Origin: Odontocerum albicorne | Taxonomy: Eukaryota > Arthropoda > Insecta > Trichoptera > Odontoceridae | Assembly (NCBI GenBank): GCA_949825065.1 | Contig: OX463848.1 | Coordinates: 29,951,549 to 30,015,548 of the forward strand | Direction of reading: 5' to 3' | Length of the DNA: 64,000 bases | Shown: positions 13,201 to 28,200 of the stretch, piece after piece | Position numbering within the stretch: position 1 is the stretch's first letter | Layout: every line of letters begins with the position of its first letter | Translations under genes and position numbers: made by a program | The notes under the pieces: generated by a model | What the model saw: only the letters and a program-made list of their open reading frames with translations | Told to the model about the DNA's origin: nothing | The model's database searches: none

Positions 13201-16200
13201 CTTTTTTTGGTAAAAAAAAGTTAATATTTGTTGCATTTAACCCTTTGGATGTCCATACATACATCGATTTGGTACATACATACCTAGAATCACACTGTTT
13301 CCCTGTCGGAGTATGCTTCCTCTACATCAGGCCTGGGCAAATATTTTGGCTAAAGGGTCGCATTGAGAATTTAAATATAAGAATAAGCTGCCAAATAAAA
13401 TGTTTTTTTTGTAGTGCGATTTATCATAAAGTAGAAAATTATAGCCAAAATTTTAAAAAAATGTGTATTGGTGAGAACGGCTTGTACATTTACAAATTCA
13501 TGGCAATGTAGACAGCTGTGCATCACACATGGCTACACAATCACACATTTACTCTTATAATGCAACTCAGGACATAAAAATATGATTTTGCGGTATAAAT
13601 AGGTTATAATTAAAATTATATGTATTCAAATATAATTAAAAATTTAAACACTGCTTTGATCCACTTGAAAATATATAATTTTATAAACACAAAAAAATTT
13701 GTTAATGTGTATAAAAACTAATTTAGCTTGCGGACATACCATATTAATATGCGAGGCAGGCCATATATGACCCGAAGGCCGTAATTTTCCCAGGACTTCT
13801 CTACATCCATACACCATCTACAAATTCTCTGACGTTTTACATTTCTTTTAAAATATCCTTCACTCGGTTCAACCATACTTTCATTGGTCATATTCTACAA
13901 AGCCTTCCACTCACATTTGCACTGTATTGTACTATATATTCTACATGCGTATTCAAACCATCTTTTGTTGATTTTTCTATTTAAATTTTAATGATTCATA
14001 GTGGTATTAAGGTACTTGACCATGGTAATAATGCAAGCTGTTCATGAAAATAAGCTTTAAATATCCTCTTAAGAAGTTCTTCTACTAAGATATTTTGATT
14101 GGATGGTTTCTCAATAAATACGAGTATCTTAACATGATTTCACTTTATCCCTATTTTATACCGCATCATTTAAATTATGAGGTGTAGAATAGGGATAAAG
14201 TGAAACCACATTCTAAATCAATCCTTAAGGATTAATTAGAATGTTGCTAGTGTAAATCAACCGGATTTCATTTCTAACACAGACTGCGCTAAAATGAAAA
14301 ATTTAAGAGTTGAAATAAAAATATTTCAAAAATCTGATTACAACAATGAAAAAATGAACATCTAAATAGAAGATTTTTAAAAAACAACATAAAAAGATTT
14401 GATCAATCAAAATTATTGAAGATGGTGCAATCATTTCTATATGTATTCCAAAATTCATTAATATTGCATAAATAAAACACACATGCAAAGATTGAAAAAG
14501 TTAAAATTTTATCATTGATTTATTGCTATAAATGTGATTGTACTTCAATCATTCAACAATTTATAACTACAATGTTAATGCATTAACTATAAAAAATAAT
14601 ACTTGTATCCATTGCAATTTGAACTAGCCACAGGCAGCAGTAATTAAAAATAATTTTACAGTATTTAAGTGGATGTCAACACCAGTTTAATTTGGAACTC
14701 TAAGACTTATGTTATTATCTAAGATTTTGATTTGATTGAAAGAATAATAGTAATTTTGGCCAAAATACTTTCGTTTTAAACATACAGGCACAACGAAGTT
14801 ATGTATGTGCCATTTAGGACACACGTATGAAAGGATTTATTTCATTCCATTGCTGCATTGGGAAATAGACATTGGGAAATATCCCAGATTGGGAAATATA
14901 ACCAAGCCAGGTCAATTAATAATAATAAATAATACTTTATTGATAATAATTTACAATTGATATTATGGAATGACATATTTTATAGTTGAACCCTTAATAC
15001 AAAACGATAATTGAGCCTGATAAAAATAAATATAAAAGAAAAATCATATGGGTTTAAGACATACTATATATTGCATTATTTTCAGTCTAAAGACAAAGTA
15101 TATTACTAACTACTATGACATTCGATACCAACATTTTGTGGTAATATCTTAAGGAAATTCATTTTAAAGACAGAAAAGGACTAATAAGTACACAGTCTTG
15201 TGGAAACGTAGTTGATTTGCGAGCATCCAACTAAACAAAATATGAAAATAAATAAGTTTCACCTTGATGCCTTTTGTAACGGCCATTGTAGTTAGTGAGA
15301 ATTTTTCTTGAAATAATCTGACTCCAATAAGACTTAAACTATACATACTTGTTTAATAGCCAAACTTTCCAGTTTAAGACTTAGCTGCGCCGGTTGTGCC
15401 GACTCCGAATCCAGAGGTCCTTTTGGAGAACCTGAAGCAGCTTCGCCACTTTTATTCTCCGAAGAATTTTGCCTGTTGTAGTATAAGGACACATTAATTT
15501 TGGTGCTTTTGTTGAGTGAAAAAATTACATCAAGAGAGGAAAAAAACTACCATGCAGCAATACTAAAAAAGTCTAGTGATCTTTCTAAATTTGGACAGCG
15601 GATTTTGGCTCAAATTAGCAAGTAACCCCAATAATCTGAAAAATTGCTGTATTCTGCTTCGAGATCAGGTAAAATTTCAAATCTATTATTTAAGACAACT
15701 TTGCACTTTGATAGACATATAGTTTTCAAATACATTCAAAATTCATTTGAAATCAAGCCGCAAACATGAAGAAATATAATCTTATGTTAAAATGCTAAAA
15801 AAATTCTAAATGTATTTTAGTTAAAACAAATCATAAATTGAGTATACCATTTGTTACCCCTGTTATTTCCATCATAAAAAATCAATTGTATCAAATTACC
15901 AAGCGCCCTTATGAGAAAAAAATAACTAATCCTTGAGCTAATTTCAAAATATGATCAATATGAGAGATTTGAGATTTTCACAGGTTTTATATAGTTGGAA
16001 AAGTTTTTTGAAATGCATTTACTGTGTATTGAATATAGAGTTGATTGCTCAATGTTTCAAATAGATTCCGCAGTCTGATTTTACTTGCATACAAAACTCT
16101 TGATCTGTTTTTGTAAAAAAAATATATAATAGTGATGCTGTCGATTTTCAATTTAAAGAACTCCATTTTTAATTGGGAAAATCAAAATTTTACTCTTTGT

Positions 16201-19200
16201 TAGTTCTATATACTTTATTTATCCATTCAGTGATAGCTGTTTCGCCACACAATATCCTTTATTGACAAGGCCATTTTTATGGTGAAACAGCTGACACTGA
16301 GTAAATAAATAAAACGTATAGAATTATCAAAGAATTTAATTTTGATTTTCCTAATTAAAAAAAAAATATAGTTTATGAGATCATGATTGAAGCATGAAAG
16401 ATAAAGTTGAATTTAATTATGCAACTCCTGATTTCTCAATATCCATACACCTTTTCATTCACTTTTTTATTCATTCCTGTTATATCTTAGATGATTCCAT
16501 TCTTAAAATTACATAAATATTAAAAGATTCCATCATTTTTACAATCTTCACATTCTTGTTTACAATATGAAGATTTCAATGCATCTAAGCAATTTTATAC
16601 TCAAACTATGTTTCACTGAATTTTTTATAAATGTTTTCATGCCTATCCTCAGATTAAATATCAATTTATGTTTGTTTAATTCGCATTACACTTGATAATC
16701 TCTAAAATAAAACTCACCTGCCATAATTAAAATTTGTTAACATTATTTAATTGTGTATAAACACTATTAGTCTTTATTATTTCTCGCCAGTCTATCATGT
16801 AAAGTTGTTATACTTGTAATTTTTATGGTGGGATTAATATTATTTTCATAATTATGATTAGTTTTTTTGTATTTAACATGATTAGTATTTTAGCATGAAA
16901 TTTAGTGTATTTATTATAGTATACATCTATCAAAAGAAAACAAGTTGAGAAGGAGTGACCAAATTCCGCTGATCAGAGATGGTATAAAACAAAAGGTTTA
17001 CCGAGTAGTATGACCGGAAAGACTCTGTAGTGAGAGAGTATTATTGCCCGAAGGTGGATACAGGACATTGTCCGATATTGAAGAGGATGAATATGTTGTC
17101 TCATTGCTTTTGCTGTGCTGTAGTGTGTACTTTGTGTATCTTTAAAACAAAAAATACACACATTTTATTTTCCTTTGCAATGTGAGATTTCACATATTTA
17201 TCTTTGATGTGTATAAATACCGTGTCTTCTGATGGGGAATACAAAACTAATCATGATTTTATTATTAATGAAGCCAGATGATGTGAAGCTGGTTTTTTTT
17301 CTACTACCATCTGTCAATAAGATAGTTTTCGTGGATATTTTAAAAGCAACATGAATTATAGCTATGTATGTATATAAACTACACCAATATTTATAACATA
17401 AATTTGCCTACATTAAGATTTATAATTATTATTATTCTAAACTAAACAAGATGTAACAAAAGATTATGTAAATTCATGACTTGCAAAAAATAATAAAAAA
17501 TAAGTTTATTGTTAATAAGTGTAATATTTTGTTTTCATGCCTATATCAAAGATACATCTCATTTTTTTTTTAACTATGAAATAACAATCAATCTTCAAAA
17601 ACACCCACAATACATATAATTTCAATATTTATTCTTGTTTTTTTATTTCTTGGCTTTCAAAAATACTAACAACTATTAGTAAAAACCTATACGACATCAA
17701 GTAAACATACGAGTAAAACACTAAATAAATTCAGGATTCACTTTATAAACAAAATTCACAGATGATTTCAGCTTTTAATTGACTGGCAAAACCAATTATT
17801 CAAATTCCGCTTTCCTACGGTGACCAAAAATTAATCCAATCTGTTGTTCACACATAGATGAAGAGATAAAGCTCCTGGGTTGGTTGAAAAAAGAGCCACA
17901 TGGCAATAAGTCTAACAGATTTTAAACAATATGGTAAAATAAAAAAAAACTTGTAATTAAATAAAATGAAATTGTAATTAAATAAAAATAATAATTCTAC
18001 GCATTCTTATTTCTTTATCATCTCGAAATTTTTTTTTCATCATTTCTATTTATTTTATCATCAAGTCTTTTAAATAAGGAATTTTGATACACAAATGAAA
18101 TAGTAATTAAATACCTTTTAATATCGGCTCCAACAGTTTGAAGCAACCCCTCACTGGAGCCCCTGTTCGACTCTGACCCCGCAGTTAGAGTCCCAGAAGT
18201 GCCTGAGGGTCCTGTCAATGGACTCTGCAGAGAGTCAGCATGAGCCTTGCACAATACAAGGCACCTAATATGAACACAAATTATTTTATATTAATAAAAT
18301 TTTATAAAAATTGTATAGCATGAGAAATTTTAACTAGAATAAGTCTGCTTTTTGAATGAGGTATTGAAGATAGTCTAAAAAAATTCTGTGATGTTTGAGT
18401 GATGGACATATCGTTATACAGAATAACTACCTGTCTGTCTTAAGAATTCCTCAAGATTCTAAATATTCCTCAAAGTAACGTTGGAAATACTGTACAAATG
18501 GTTGGTTGGTTCTTGTAGTTGTTTAAAGCATGTCAGATTTTACATGTGCAAGTGAGAAATGTAAAATTTAATTCGTTTTTTATTTAGCTGGTATAACAAT
18601 TGTATAACTAGTAGAAACCTCATTTATAATTCTGCAATCTAAAACTAAGCAAATGTTAGAACTATTTGCGAGGATAGTCTTTCAATTAGTTTTAGATGCT
18701 GCTACGGATGCAGTAGTTTTTTTACAAGTGAGGTTTGATCGATTCCTCTATTTTGCTTACGTGGAGAAGTGTTGACTCCCACACATAATAGAAAATCTTT
18801 CATTTCCAGGAAATGATATCCATTAAGATACTCTTGAGGTATGGATGAGTGACTCAAGCAACTGGTTAATAAAAACCAAATAAGAATAAATAGAAAATAA
18901 AACATTACCTATCGCATAGTCCTTGACGCAGAGCATTTTGTGCGCAGCCTGAAGTTGTCACTGTAATAATTTTGTGTCCAACCAGCCATGTCATTGTTTG
19001 TCCACCAGAAAGAAGGAACTCTGCGGTATGAAGCCTGAAATATTCAAAATTCAAATTATAAACTAAATGGTGTGCATACACAGAAATGTGATTTTATTTA
19101 AAAGAATATTAATGATTTACCTTCTTGGTGCTGATATGCTGGGTGAGTAAGTGTATCTAGCCATAAGATCTATACAAGTCTCAGTTAGCTCAATATGGAA

Positions 19201-22200
19201 AATATCAGAACCTTCTGGCTGTGTTGGGATCTCTCCTAACGCTGGTCTAGAGGGAAGTTCTCTGCGACGGGATCCCTGTTTCACAAAAAAATTATAAAAA
19301 GTTGTACAATTTCAGAAATACATAAGAAAAGCAATGAGAAATTTTTATTTAGTAAGTTGAGACTTGTACATACGAGGGTAGTTCAATAAATACCCGTGTT
19401 TGACGACAGATGGAGTTGCTAAAGCAAGTTGCTGTTACCATCGTGTCCTGCCCTCGCCAAAAACAAATTTAACACTGATTCATAGGTTAGTTTGTATTTA
19501 ACAGCCATTGCAGTAAGCAGTGCAACGTGGTTTTCGCTAACATGGAGAAAGTGCAGTATCGTTCAGTGATTAGCTTTTTGCTTTTGGATGGGAAAACGTG
19601 TGAGGAGATAAAAGCGAAATTGGATGCTGTTTATGGGGACCCTTCGCCATCAATGACAACAGTTAGATATTGGTTCAATGAATTTAAACGAGGTCGAACA
19701 TCCGTTTTCGATGAGGATCGCCCAGGACGCCCTGCAGATGTGGTTACCGAGGAAATCATTGAAAAAGTCTATGACATGATTCTCGCTGATCGTCAAATGA
19801 AAGTACGCGAAGTAGCAGAGGCCATAGGTGTATCAACGGGAACGGCAATTAATATTTTACATGATAAGTTGGCGATGAAAAAGTTGTCGGCCTAATGGGT
19901 GCCGCGATTGCTTATGTTGGACAACAAGTGCGTGCCCCTTTCAACTTCGAAGCTGTGTTTGGGGAAATTTAAACGAGATCCGAAGGAGTTTTTACGTCAA
20001 GTTGTCACCGTCGATGAGACCTGGATTCATCATCATACACCGGAAACCAAGCAACAATCAAAACAATGGGTTGCACCCGGTGAATCTGCTCCAAAGAAGG
20101 CGAAGACGATCCCATCGGTCGGAAAAGTTATGGCAACAATTTTTGGGATGCGAAGGGTGTAATACTCATCGACTTTTAGAAAAAGGAAAAACCATGACTG
20201 GACAATACTAGTGAGTTATTGGACCGCTTTGACAAGAAATTGAAGGAAACACGGCCGCATTTGGCGAAGAAGAAAGTGCTGTTTCACCATGACAACACAT
20301 TCATCCGGAGTTGTCACCGCCAAACTGCATGAATTGCGTTATGAATTGCTGCCGCACCCCCCCTATTCACCCGACCTGGCTCCCTGCGATTTCTTCTTAT
20401 TCCTAAACATGAAAAAATGGCTCGCTGGAATTTTTTTTTGCTCAAATGAGGTCATCGAAAAGAGGCGTATTTTGCAGAGCTCAACAATTCCTATTTTTTT
20501 AAGGGGTTGAAAAAATGGCAGGGAAGTTGGGAAAAGTGTATATCCCTAAAAGCGGACTATGTTGAAAAATTAATTATTTGTTTTTGAAAAAAATGGTGTC
20601 TTCATTCCTAACACGGCTACTTATTGAACCGCCCTCGTAAGTAACCACTACAAAGACTCTAAAAAAATATTCTTGTGTAAATCAGATAGAAAACATTCAG
20701 GTGAAAAGTCAAGGATCAGCTATAGGGAAAGGATGCAGATGGAGTGGGCATGGGCTCTAGATCTACATAGGACAAAGGAGAGAAAATAGAGCAAGAGAAT
20801 AATTATAAGGGCAGGAACGATATAGGAAGTATTTTAAGTTTAAAATTCATTTCATAATTTACTCGCCTTTAACTGAATCCTTTGCAAACAAAAAATGTTA
20901 CCAGTCACTCCAAGCAATAATTATAAAAAAAATCATATTACTTTTTTTTTAAACAAATATAATCAAAATATCTGCCTGTGGTGCCTCAAATTTTGTGATA
21001 TAACCAAAATTGCGCTGCTTTGGTGCCCCTCCAGTGAAAAGGTTTGATTGAAGGTACATCTTGTAATTTATGCAATGATAATTGCATAAAAACAAAACAT
21101 GTTGAGGCATACCTACCACTTTTTCCACAAAGAAGCTACAATATTCTTTTCAATTATTATAATTTTCAAATTCGTGAAACTTGATAAATTATAGCTGTTT
21201 TTTTTTATTAATATTTATTAATCCCTTCATTATTTCTTAACTTGTGTTAGCAATACTACAGATTATGTAAGTTGTGTTTTTATTAATATTTATTAATCCC
21301 TTCATTATTTCTTAACTTGTGTTAGCAATACTACAGATTATGTAAGTTGTGTTTTTATTAATATTTATTAATCCCTTCATTATTTCTTAACTTGTGTTAG
21401 CAACACTACAGATTATGTAAGTTGTGTTTTTATTAATATTTATTAATCCCTTCATTATTTCTTAACTTGTGTTAGCAATACTACAGATTATGTAAGTTGT
21501 GTTTTTATTAATATTTATTAATCCCTTCATTATTTCTTAACTTGTGTTAGCAACACTACAGATTATGTAAGTTGTGTTTTTATTAATATTTATTAATCCC
21601 TTCATTATTTCTTAACTTGTGTTAGCAATACTACAGATTATGTAAGTTGTGTTTTTATTAATATTTATTAATCCCTTCATTATTTCTTAACTTGTGTTAG
21701 CAACACTACAGATTATGTAAGTTGTGTTTTTTTATAATCAATATTATAAGTTTACCTGTTCTGTTAAACTGGAGCTTCTTTTTCTACTTGACGAGTCTTG
21801 ATTTAGATCCATAAAATCTTGCTTTAATTTGCCTTCCTCAAAAGGCTTCAACATGTTATTTTGCAACCCCTGAAATAAAATAGATTTTTTATCTAAATAT
21901 TGAGGTAACTAAATTAGTTTGTTTGTTTTACATAAAATATTGAGGTAACTAAATTAGTTTGTTTTACATAAAATTTGTTTTAAAAATGATAGATAATTTT
22001 AACATATATTTTTGTATACATATTTTACAAAAAATTACATACATGTTTAATAAACTTGACGAAATCTTTTCTGAAAGGCAGTCTACATTTAAGGAACCAG
22101 GCTGCAATGACATGGTGGGCGAGAGACACAATATAGTGGTTATACTTGAACGGGTTGGTGTACGGAAGCAGGATGGCAAACACAGACATGTACTGGTCCC

Positions 22201-25200
22201 CTACAAAGGACGCAAACACCTTGGGCAGCCTAGTGAGTGCTGAAACACATTAAAAGATTCATTTTTATTTCTACATATGTGTATATACAAACAGTGACTT
22301 AAACCTCCCTAATCTGTAAGATGATATTATCCCTGATTTCCCCAGTTATAGTCCTCAGTATACTCAGGCCAATATGAGTTTACATTATTCAAAATTCATT
22401 ATAGTTGTATTGTATTCTACTTTCATTATATACAGTTAACCTGACAGTTTATTGCCATGGAATAATCACTTCCAACCTCTAAAAAGATACTAAACAAGCC
22501 TTAAGTGAAAACCAAACTTGAACTCTTTTAAAATATATGGGTACCAATGGGAGTTGAACACGCAACACCCAGATAGAAAGACAGATGCCTTATCAACAAA
22601 GCCACAGAGGTATAGTATGTTTGTCTTTATTTTTCATGTTGCTTATACAGTAGACTCTCGATTATCTAGGGTTGGATTTACCGGACCATTTTTAAAAAAA
22701 TTCAAAATATTTTTTTATAACATTTCAAAATATTATTTAAAATGTAAAAATTATTTTTCATTCAACCACATAATATGTACCAGAAAATTAAACTGGCGAA
22801 ATTGTAAACACGTATCTACTAGAAATCTCGGTCGATGACACGTTCTCAAATAATTATTTGGGCGCACTTGGATTCAGTGTTTACTTTTGATACAAACTTA
22901 TGGCACATCATGTCAAATTGTAAGTTTAAATTATGCGTACATACCGGCTGATTTATAATTGACTTTTTTAATTCTTTATACTCGTATTTTATATCCACAA
23001 TCTTATATTTTCATGTCACATAACTATGTGCTGTAGTTTTATGTGTATTTTTTTCTTGACTTTTAAATATTCTTTGGTGAGTTTTAAGGTCGTGGTGTCA
23101 GTTTGTGTTTTTGCTATATTTTATTAATACACAACTTAGTTTGAATTCTAAATAATAGTTTAGTTTTAGTTTTTTTCTCTAATTCATATATAAATACATA
23201 TCGTGACTGAAATCTAGGAATAGTTTCATGAAGAGAGTGCAAAAACTCTCGATTTCTCCGCTCTCGGAAAAAATGACACCAGGAGACCTTGGACTAATTG
23301 ACTCCGAGTAGGGGCAACTAGATGCAAGGTGAACATGCAGAGATGAGGTATCATAAACGAAAATAGCATTAAATGTAATTGTGGGGCTATACAAGACTCA
23401 CAACACATGATAACTTGTCCAAGCATCAGGAATATATGCCCTAGAAAAGATTGATGCGAATAATAGGGTAATTAATCTCTGTTGCCTCCTACTACGAACA
23501 CTTGGCATAATCAACAATAGATGGTCCGGACACAGAAATGAATGACATATAAACTAAGTATTTTTGGTAATCATTTTAATCTCAAAGAAAATATTGGTTT
23601 TGCTTTGCAGTCATGTTTGCTGATTTAATTGAGTAAACAACCAGTTTCAAGGAGCTCTATCTTCTGTATCTCTACCTGGTTGTATTAAATATTTTGTTAT
23701 TTTAACAAAATGTTATCATTTGGCAGATCAGTACATTTGTCAAAATTAGGTATGTAATAAACCAATGTTATGCATCTTATATTTAAATGAATAAGTAACT
23801 AAACTCAAAATTAGGTATGTAATAAGCCCATGTTAAGCATCTTATATTTAAATGAATAAATAACTAAACTCAACATTAGGTATGTAATAAGCACATGTTA
23901 CGCATCTTATATTTAAATGAATAAGTAACTAAACTCAAAATTAGGTATGTAATAAGCCCATGTTAAGCATCTTATATTTAAATGAATAAATAACTAAACT
24001 CAACATTAGGTATGTAATAAGCCCATGTTACGCATCTTATATTTAAATGAATAAGTAACTAAACTCAAAATTAGGTATGTAATAAGCCCATGTTAAGCAT
24101 CTTATAATAGGTAAAGCGGAAAGAAATGATAATTTTCATTAGGCGTCACGTTGAAACCAGTTTGCTACCAGTTACCGTTGGGTTAATACGTCGTGGTTGG
24201 TATCGTTTTGAAGCTCTATTAATACCCTTTCTGTTTTGATATTTATTTTTGGTTTTGGTCTAAAGTACAAAACTGCAAAAGCCAGAGATTGAAGAGACAC
24301 ATTTGCGGTATTTTATGCTGTTTTTATTCGATAAAGGATTGAAGTCAAAAGAAGCTACCCAGACCATCTGCGATATTTATAGAGACATCTTGAATCCTCG
24401 GAAGTGCCAAAGATGGTTTCAAAAAATTGAAAGTTGTGAAAGGGAATCGAAGGACAAACCAAAAATAGGAAGACCTCTTAAAATCGATGATGACACTTTA
24501 AACTCATTAGTGAGGTCCGATCCGCGTAAAACTATCAAGGAATTGTCACAAAATATCGGTTGTCCATGATCAATAGTGAAGAACTATTTGAAAAGGCTCG
24601 GAAAACAAAATAGACAAGGAATTTGGAAACCGCACGAACTTTCTCCAACGGCCATGGAACAACGAATAACAATCTGTTCATCTTCACTCTCCAGATATGA
24701 AACTGATCCGTTTCTTAGAAAAATTGTTACTGGGTATGAGAAGTGGGTCCTTCACACCAATCCGAGGAGAAAAAAAAACAAAAAACAATGGTTTTCGACG
24801 AATCAGGTACATCTGTCTACCCCTCAGCCGACATTGACTCTGAAAAACGTTTTCCTTTGTGTTTGGTGGGATATTTTGGAAGTTATTCATTATGAATTAC
24901 TAAAACCTGGTCAGACTGTTACAGCAGATGTGTATTGTCCCCAATTCGAAAGATTAAAGGCAGAACTGCTTAAAAAATGATCAGTTTTAGTAAAGAATCA
25001 GAGAAGAATTCTACAACATGATAATGCAAAACCACACGCAGCAAGGATTACGCAGGACAAAATAAGAGAGCTAGATTTAGAAGTTCTGCAGCATCCACCA
25101 TATTCACCTGATATTGCACCTTTGGATTACCATCTTTTTAAGTCGATGGAACATTCGCTTCGAGATAAAAAATCTACGAGTGTCGAACAACTCCGAAATC

Positions 25201-28200
25201 ACTTGGAGTCATATTTTACCGTAAAACCGCCAGAATTTTACGAATAAGGTATTAAAAAACTGCCTATTCTGTGGAGGAAGATCATCGGTAACAACGGTAA
25301 TTATTTAACGGAATAATATTGTATAGTTTTTGTTTAAATCAATTTTTTGTCGCATCAAAAAAAATTATCATTTCTTTCCGCTTTACCTAATATTTAAATG
25401 AATAAGTAACTAAACTCAAAATTAGGTATGTAATAAACCAATGTTACGCATCTTATATTTAAATGAATAAGTAACTAAACTCAAAATTAGGTATGTAATA
25501 AGCCCATGTTAAGCATCTTATATTTAAATGAATAAGTAACTAAACTCAAAATTAGGTATGTAATAAACCAATGTTACGCATCTTATATTTAAATGAATAA
25601 GTAACTTAACTCAAAATTAGGTATGTAATAAGCCCATGTTAAGCATCTTATATTTAAATGAATAAATAACTAAACTCAACATTAGGTATGTAATAAGCCC
25701 ATGTTAAGCATCTTATATTTAAATGAATAAGTAACTAAACTCACTTGATAAAAATTCCAAGATGGGTACAGCAATATAGACTGTTGCGGAGATTTTTGAA
25801 AGGTCTAAAAGTACTTCTGGCAAAAGCTTCACCATCGTATCTCTCATTTCAAGCGTAAATATCGTAAGAGCCGTTACACATTGCTGGGCGCATCGGGAAA
25901 CTGAAAACATAATAATATCCATACAGTAAATCAAATTAAGTATGCCCTTGGGACTCCTTAACTTTTGATTATCATTAGCTGGGTCAGAGCTTCCTCCTCA
26001 AAGTGTTTCTTCCATCCTCCCTTATCCTACAATTATTCAACTACAATAGATTCATATTATAAGCTTATTTATGATTGTATGAAAGTCAAAGTGCTCTCTG
26101 GATTGTGTGTTGATTGATCATTCAGTTTCAATATTGTTTTTTTTTTTGCCAGCATAAGTTATAGTTAACACATTCACTGTGAATAAAATTTTACATAAAT
26201 ACGTGCTGAGAAATTTACCATTTATTAAGGATCCTCTATATTTTGCTATACATCTATTCCAACTGTTCCAGCCACCTCCAACCATTTAACATTATTTACG
26301 TTACCAAATAGTTACATTATATATTGTCTAGATTTTTATTGTTTTGAATATTTATTTGTAAATGACAGGGTTGCAAGATCATAGAAATTTTGGAATATTA
26401 GATTTCTCTTATAATATTCTTATAGTCATCATTAAAATGTTTCCATCTTCCTTTAGCAAAAAGCCTTTAAGAAATGTATACTCCCAGTTCTCTAATATGG
26501 GTGTGAGATATGGAAACTGCCATCCAAAATGCAGTAAGTTGCAGTAAATTCAGCAGTAATCTTATAAATTGCTGATAATTATGTTTCTATCTTAAATTAG
26601 ATAAAATAAAAGTAATATAAAACCAATTCTAGAAACTTACCTAATCCAAATTTGATGATACATTTAATGATTCGTTGTTGCAGCTGCGGATCCAGGTGAG
26701 CATGGTACGGGGCCAGGCAGGTGAAGACTGGTAGCACCGAGGCATGGAAATCAGACCTGGTCATTTTACCTGAGGTGTTGCGAAGGCTTTCAGGTAGCAA
26801 CATGGACTTATCTGTGACCTGCCAAGCAAAAATAAATTTTTTAAATTGTTTAAATTTATCTAAATAGTTTTACTGATACAAGTACTGTATAGTGCCCAAA
26901 TGCATTAATACAATAATAATAAACACACCATTTAGAAAGCACTCTCTTCAAAGGAGCTCTAGCTTGGGATTCAAACTTACTATTTAACAGTATAAAAGTT
27001 CAGTTTAAGGGTAAGGAGGTGTTGGCTGCAGTCATTAGATAAGGTACTTTCATGATTCTGCAGTGTTTAGAAATATATATTTGGTAAGAAAACTGCAGAA
27101 ATCTTACCAATGAAAGACCAACTATAAAGAAACCTTTGTAGATCATCCGATATGTGACTGTGACACATTCTTTATGTAATTCAACCTTTACTACACCAAT
27201 GAGGATACTTATTTGTGTATCAAAAGAGTGGTATGAGGAAAACATGGTGTATGCAATAAAAAGATGTACTAAAAACACTGTCTGTCACTACTAACTCACT
27301 ATAATGTATGCTTATTAATAACATAATTCACAACAAATTCATAGAAAATGTCCTCACAACGAACACTATACTATTTGCCACCAAGTGAGTGATGGATATT
27401 ATGAAGTCACAATGCCATCAGTTAATCACAGTGCGTTTTTAATATGTTTGATTTCATACAATAAAAATAATTTATTGGATAGAAAAAATATTTTTTTAAA
27501 AAAGTTTGATATTCAAAACAACCTCATATCATTTCACATTTGATATGTATTATAAACTATTTGCCTGTAATTAATTACTCAGTCATGCATTATTACTTTG
27601 TAAATTAGTGGAATTAATTTTTTTAAGAAATTTCATATAAATATGACCGAATAAAATTGTTCCATATTTATTTTCATCACTCAAGCTTATAAACATAATT
27701 TTAATACTTGTGGTATATGATTATAAATATGAAAAAAATATATAGAACAGATAGAACGAACAAAAATAGATAGAATAATTCATCCATCATTTACCAATAT
27801 TTTGTAAAGGTTACTTCATTTCTGAAGTATGGTCATTGAAAAAGGATCTTTTGTTGCAATGTTATTATATACAATTGTTTAATTTTGTTCTCTTGGTTTG
27901 ATTTACAAAGAAAACGTTCAAGAAAAAAGAGATTTATTTTCAAATATAATTTGAGATCGCTGTGAAATATTGAGAATAGTTAATTAATATCTCAGATGTA
28001 TTGTATTCTCCACGCATTCTCTAATTCAGGACTAGCAAAAATGCGGCCCGCAGTCATATATGACAAATTTTATTTGTACGATGTTTTTTAACAAAAAAAT
28101 ATATAATTATACTTGCTAATAACTCGGAGTCGCCTTTGATGCAATGTCTGGTTGTGATACAAACAATAATAATATTACGTTCGTAAATTTCATATTGTAA

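Larger units (their letters stand above)
23741..25745. repeat. 65-bp minisatellite (11 units) interrupted by a mariner
   Basis: Units begin TTAGGTATGTAATAA at 23746, 23811, 23876, 23941, 24006 and 24071, then after a mariner at 25422, 25487, 25552, 25617 and 25682. Units alternate mostly between two variants (GTTACGC and GTTAAGC), giving a 130-bp higher-order repeat. Subtracting 1,286 bp (element plus TA) restores the 65-bp spacing exactly. The last unit runs into the 5' splice site of TSC2 exon 15. Confidence 0.97.

Noticed and set aside
22545..22612. tRNA gene on the minus strand
   Set aside because: It has A- and B-box-like words but no cloverleaf, and the same sequence recurs with a shared tail, so it is a SINE head.
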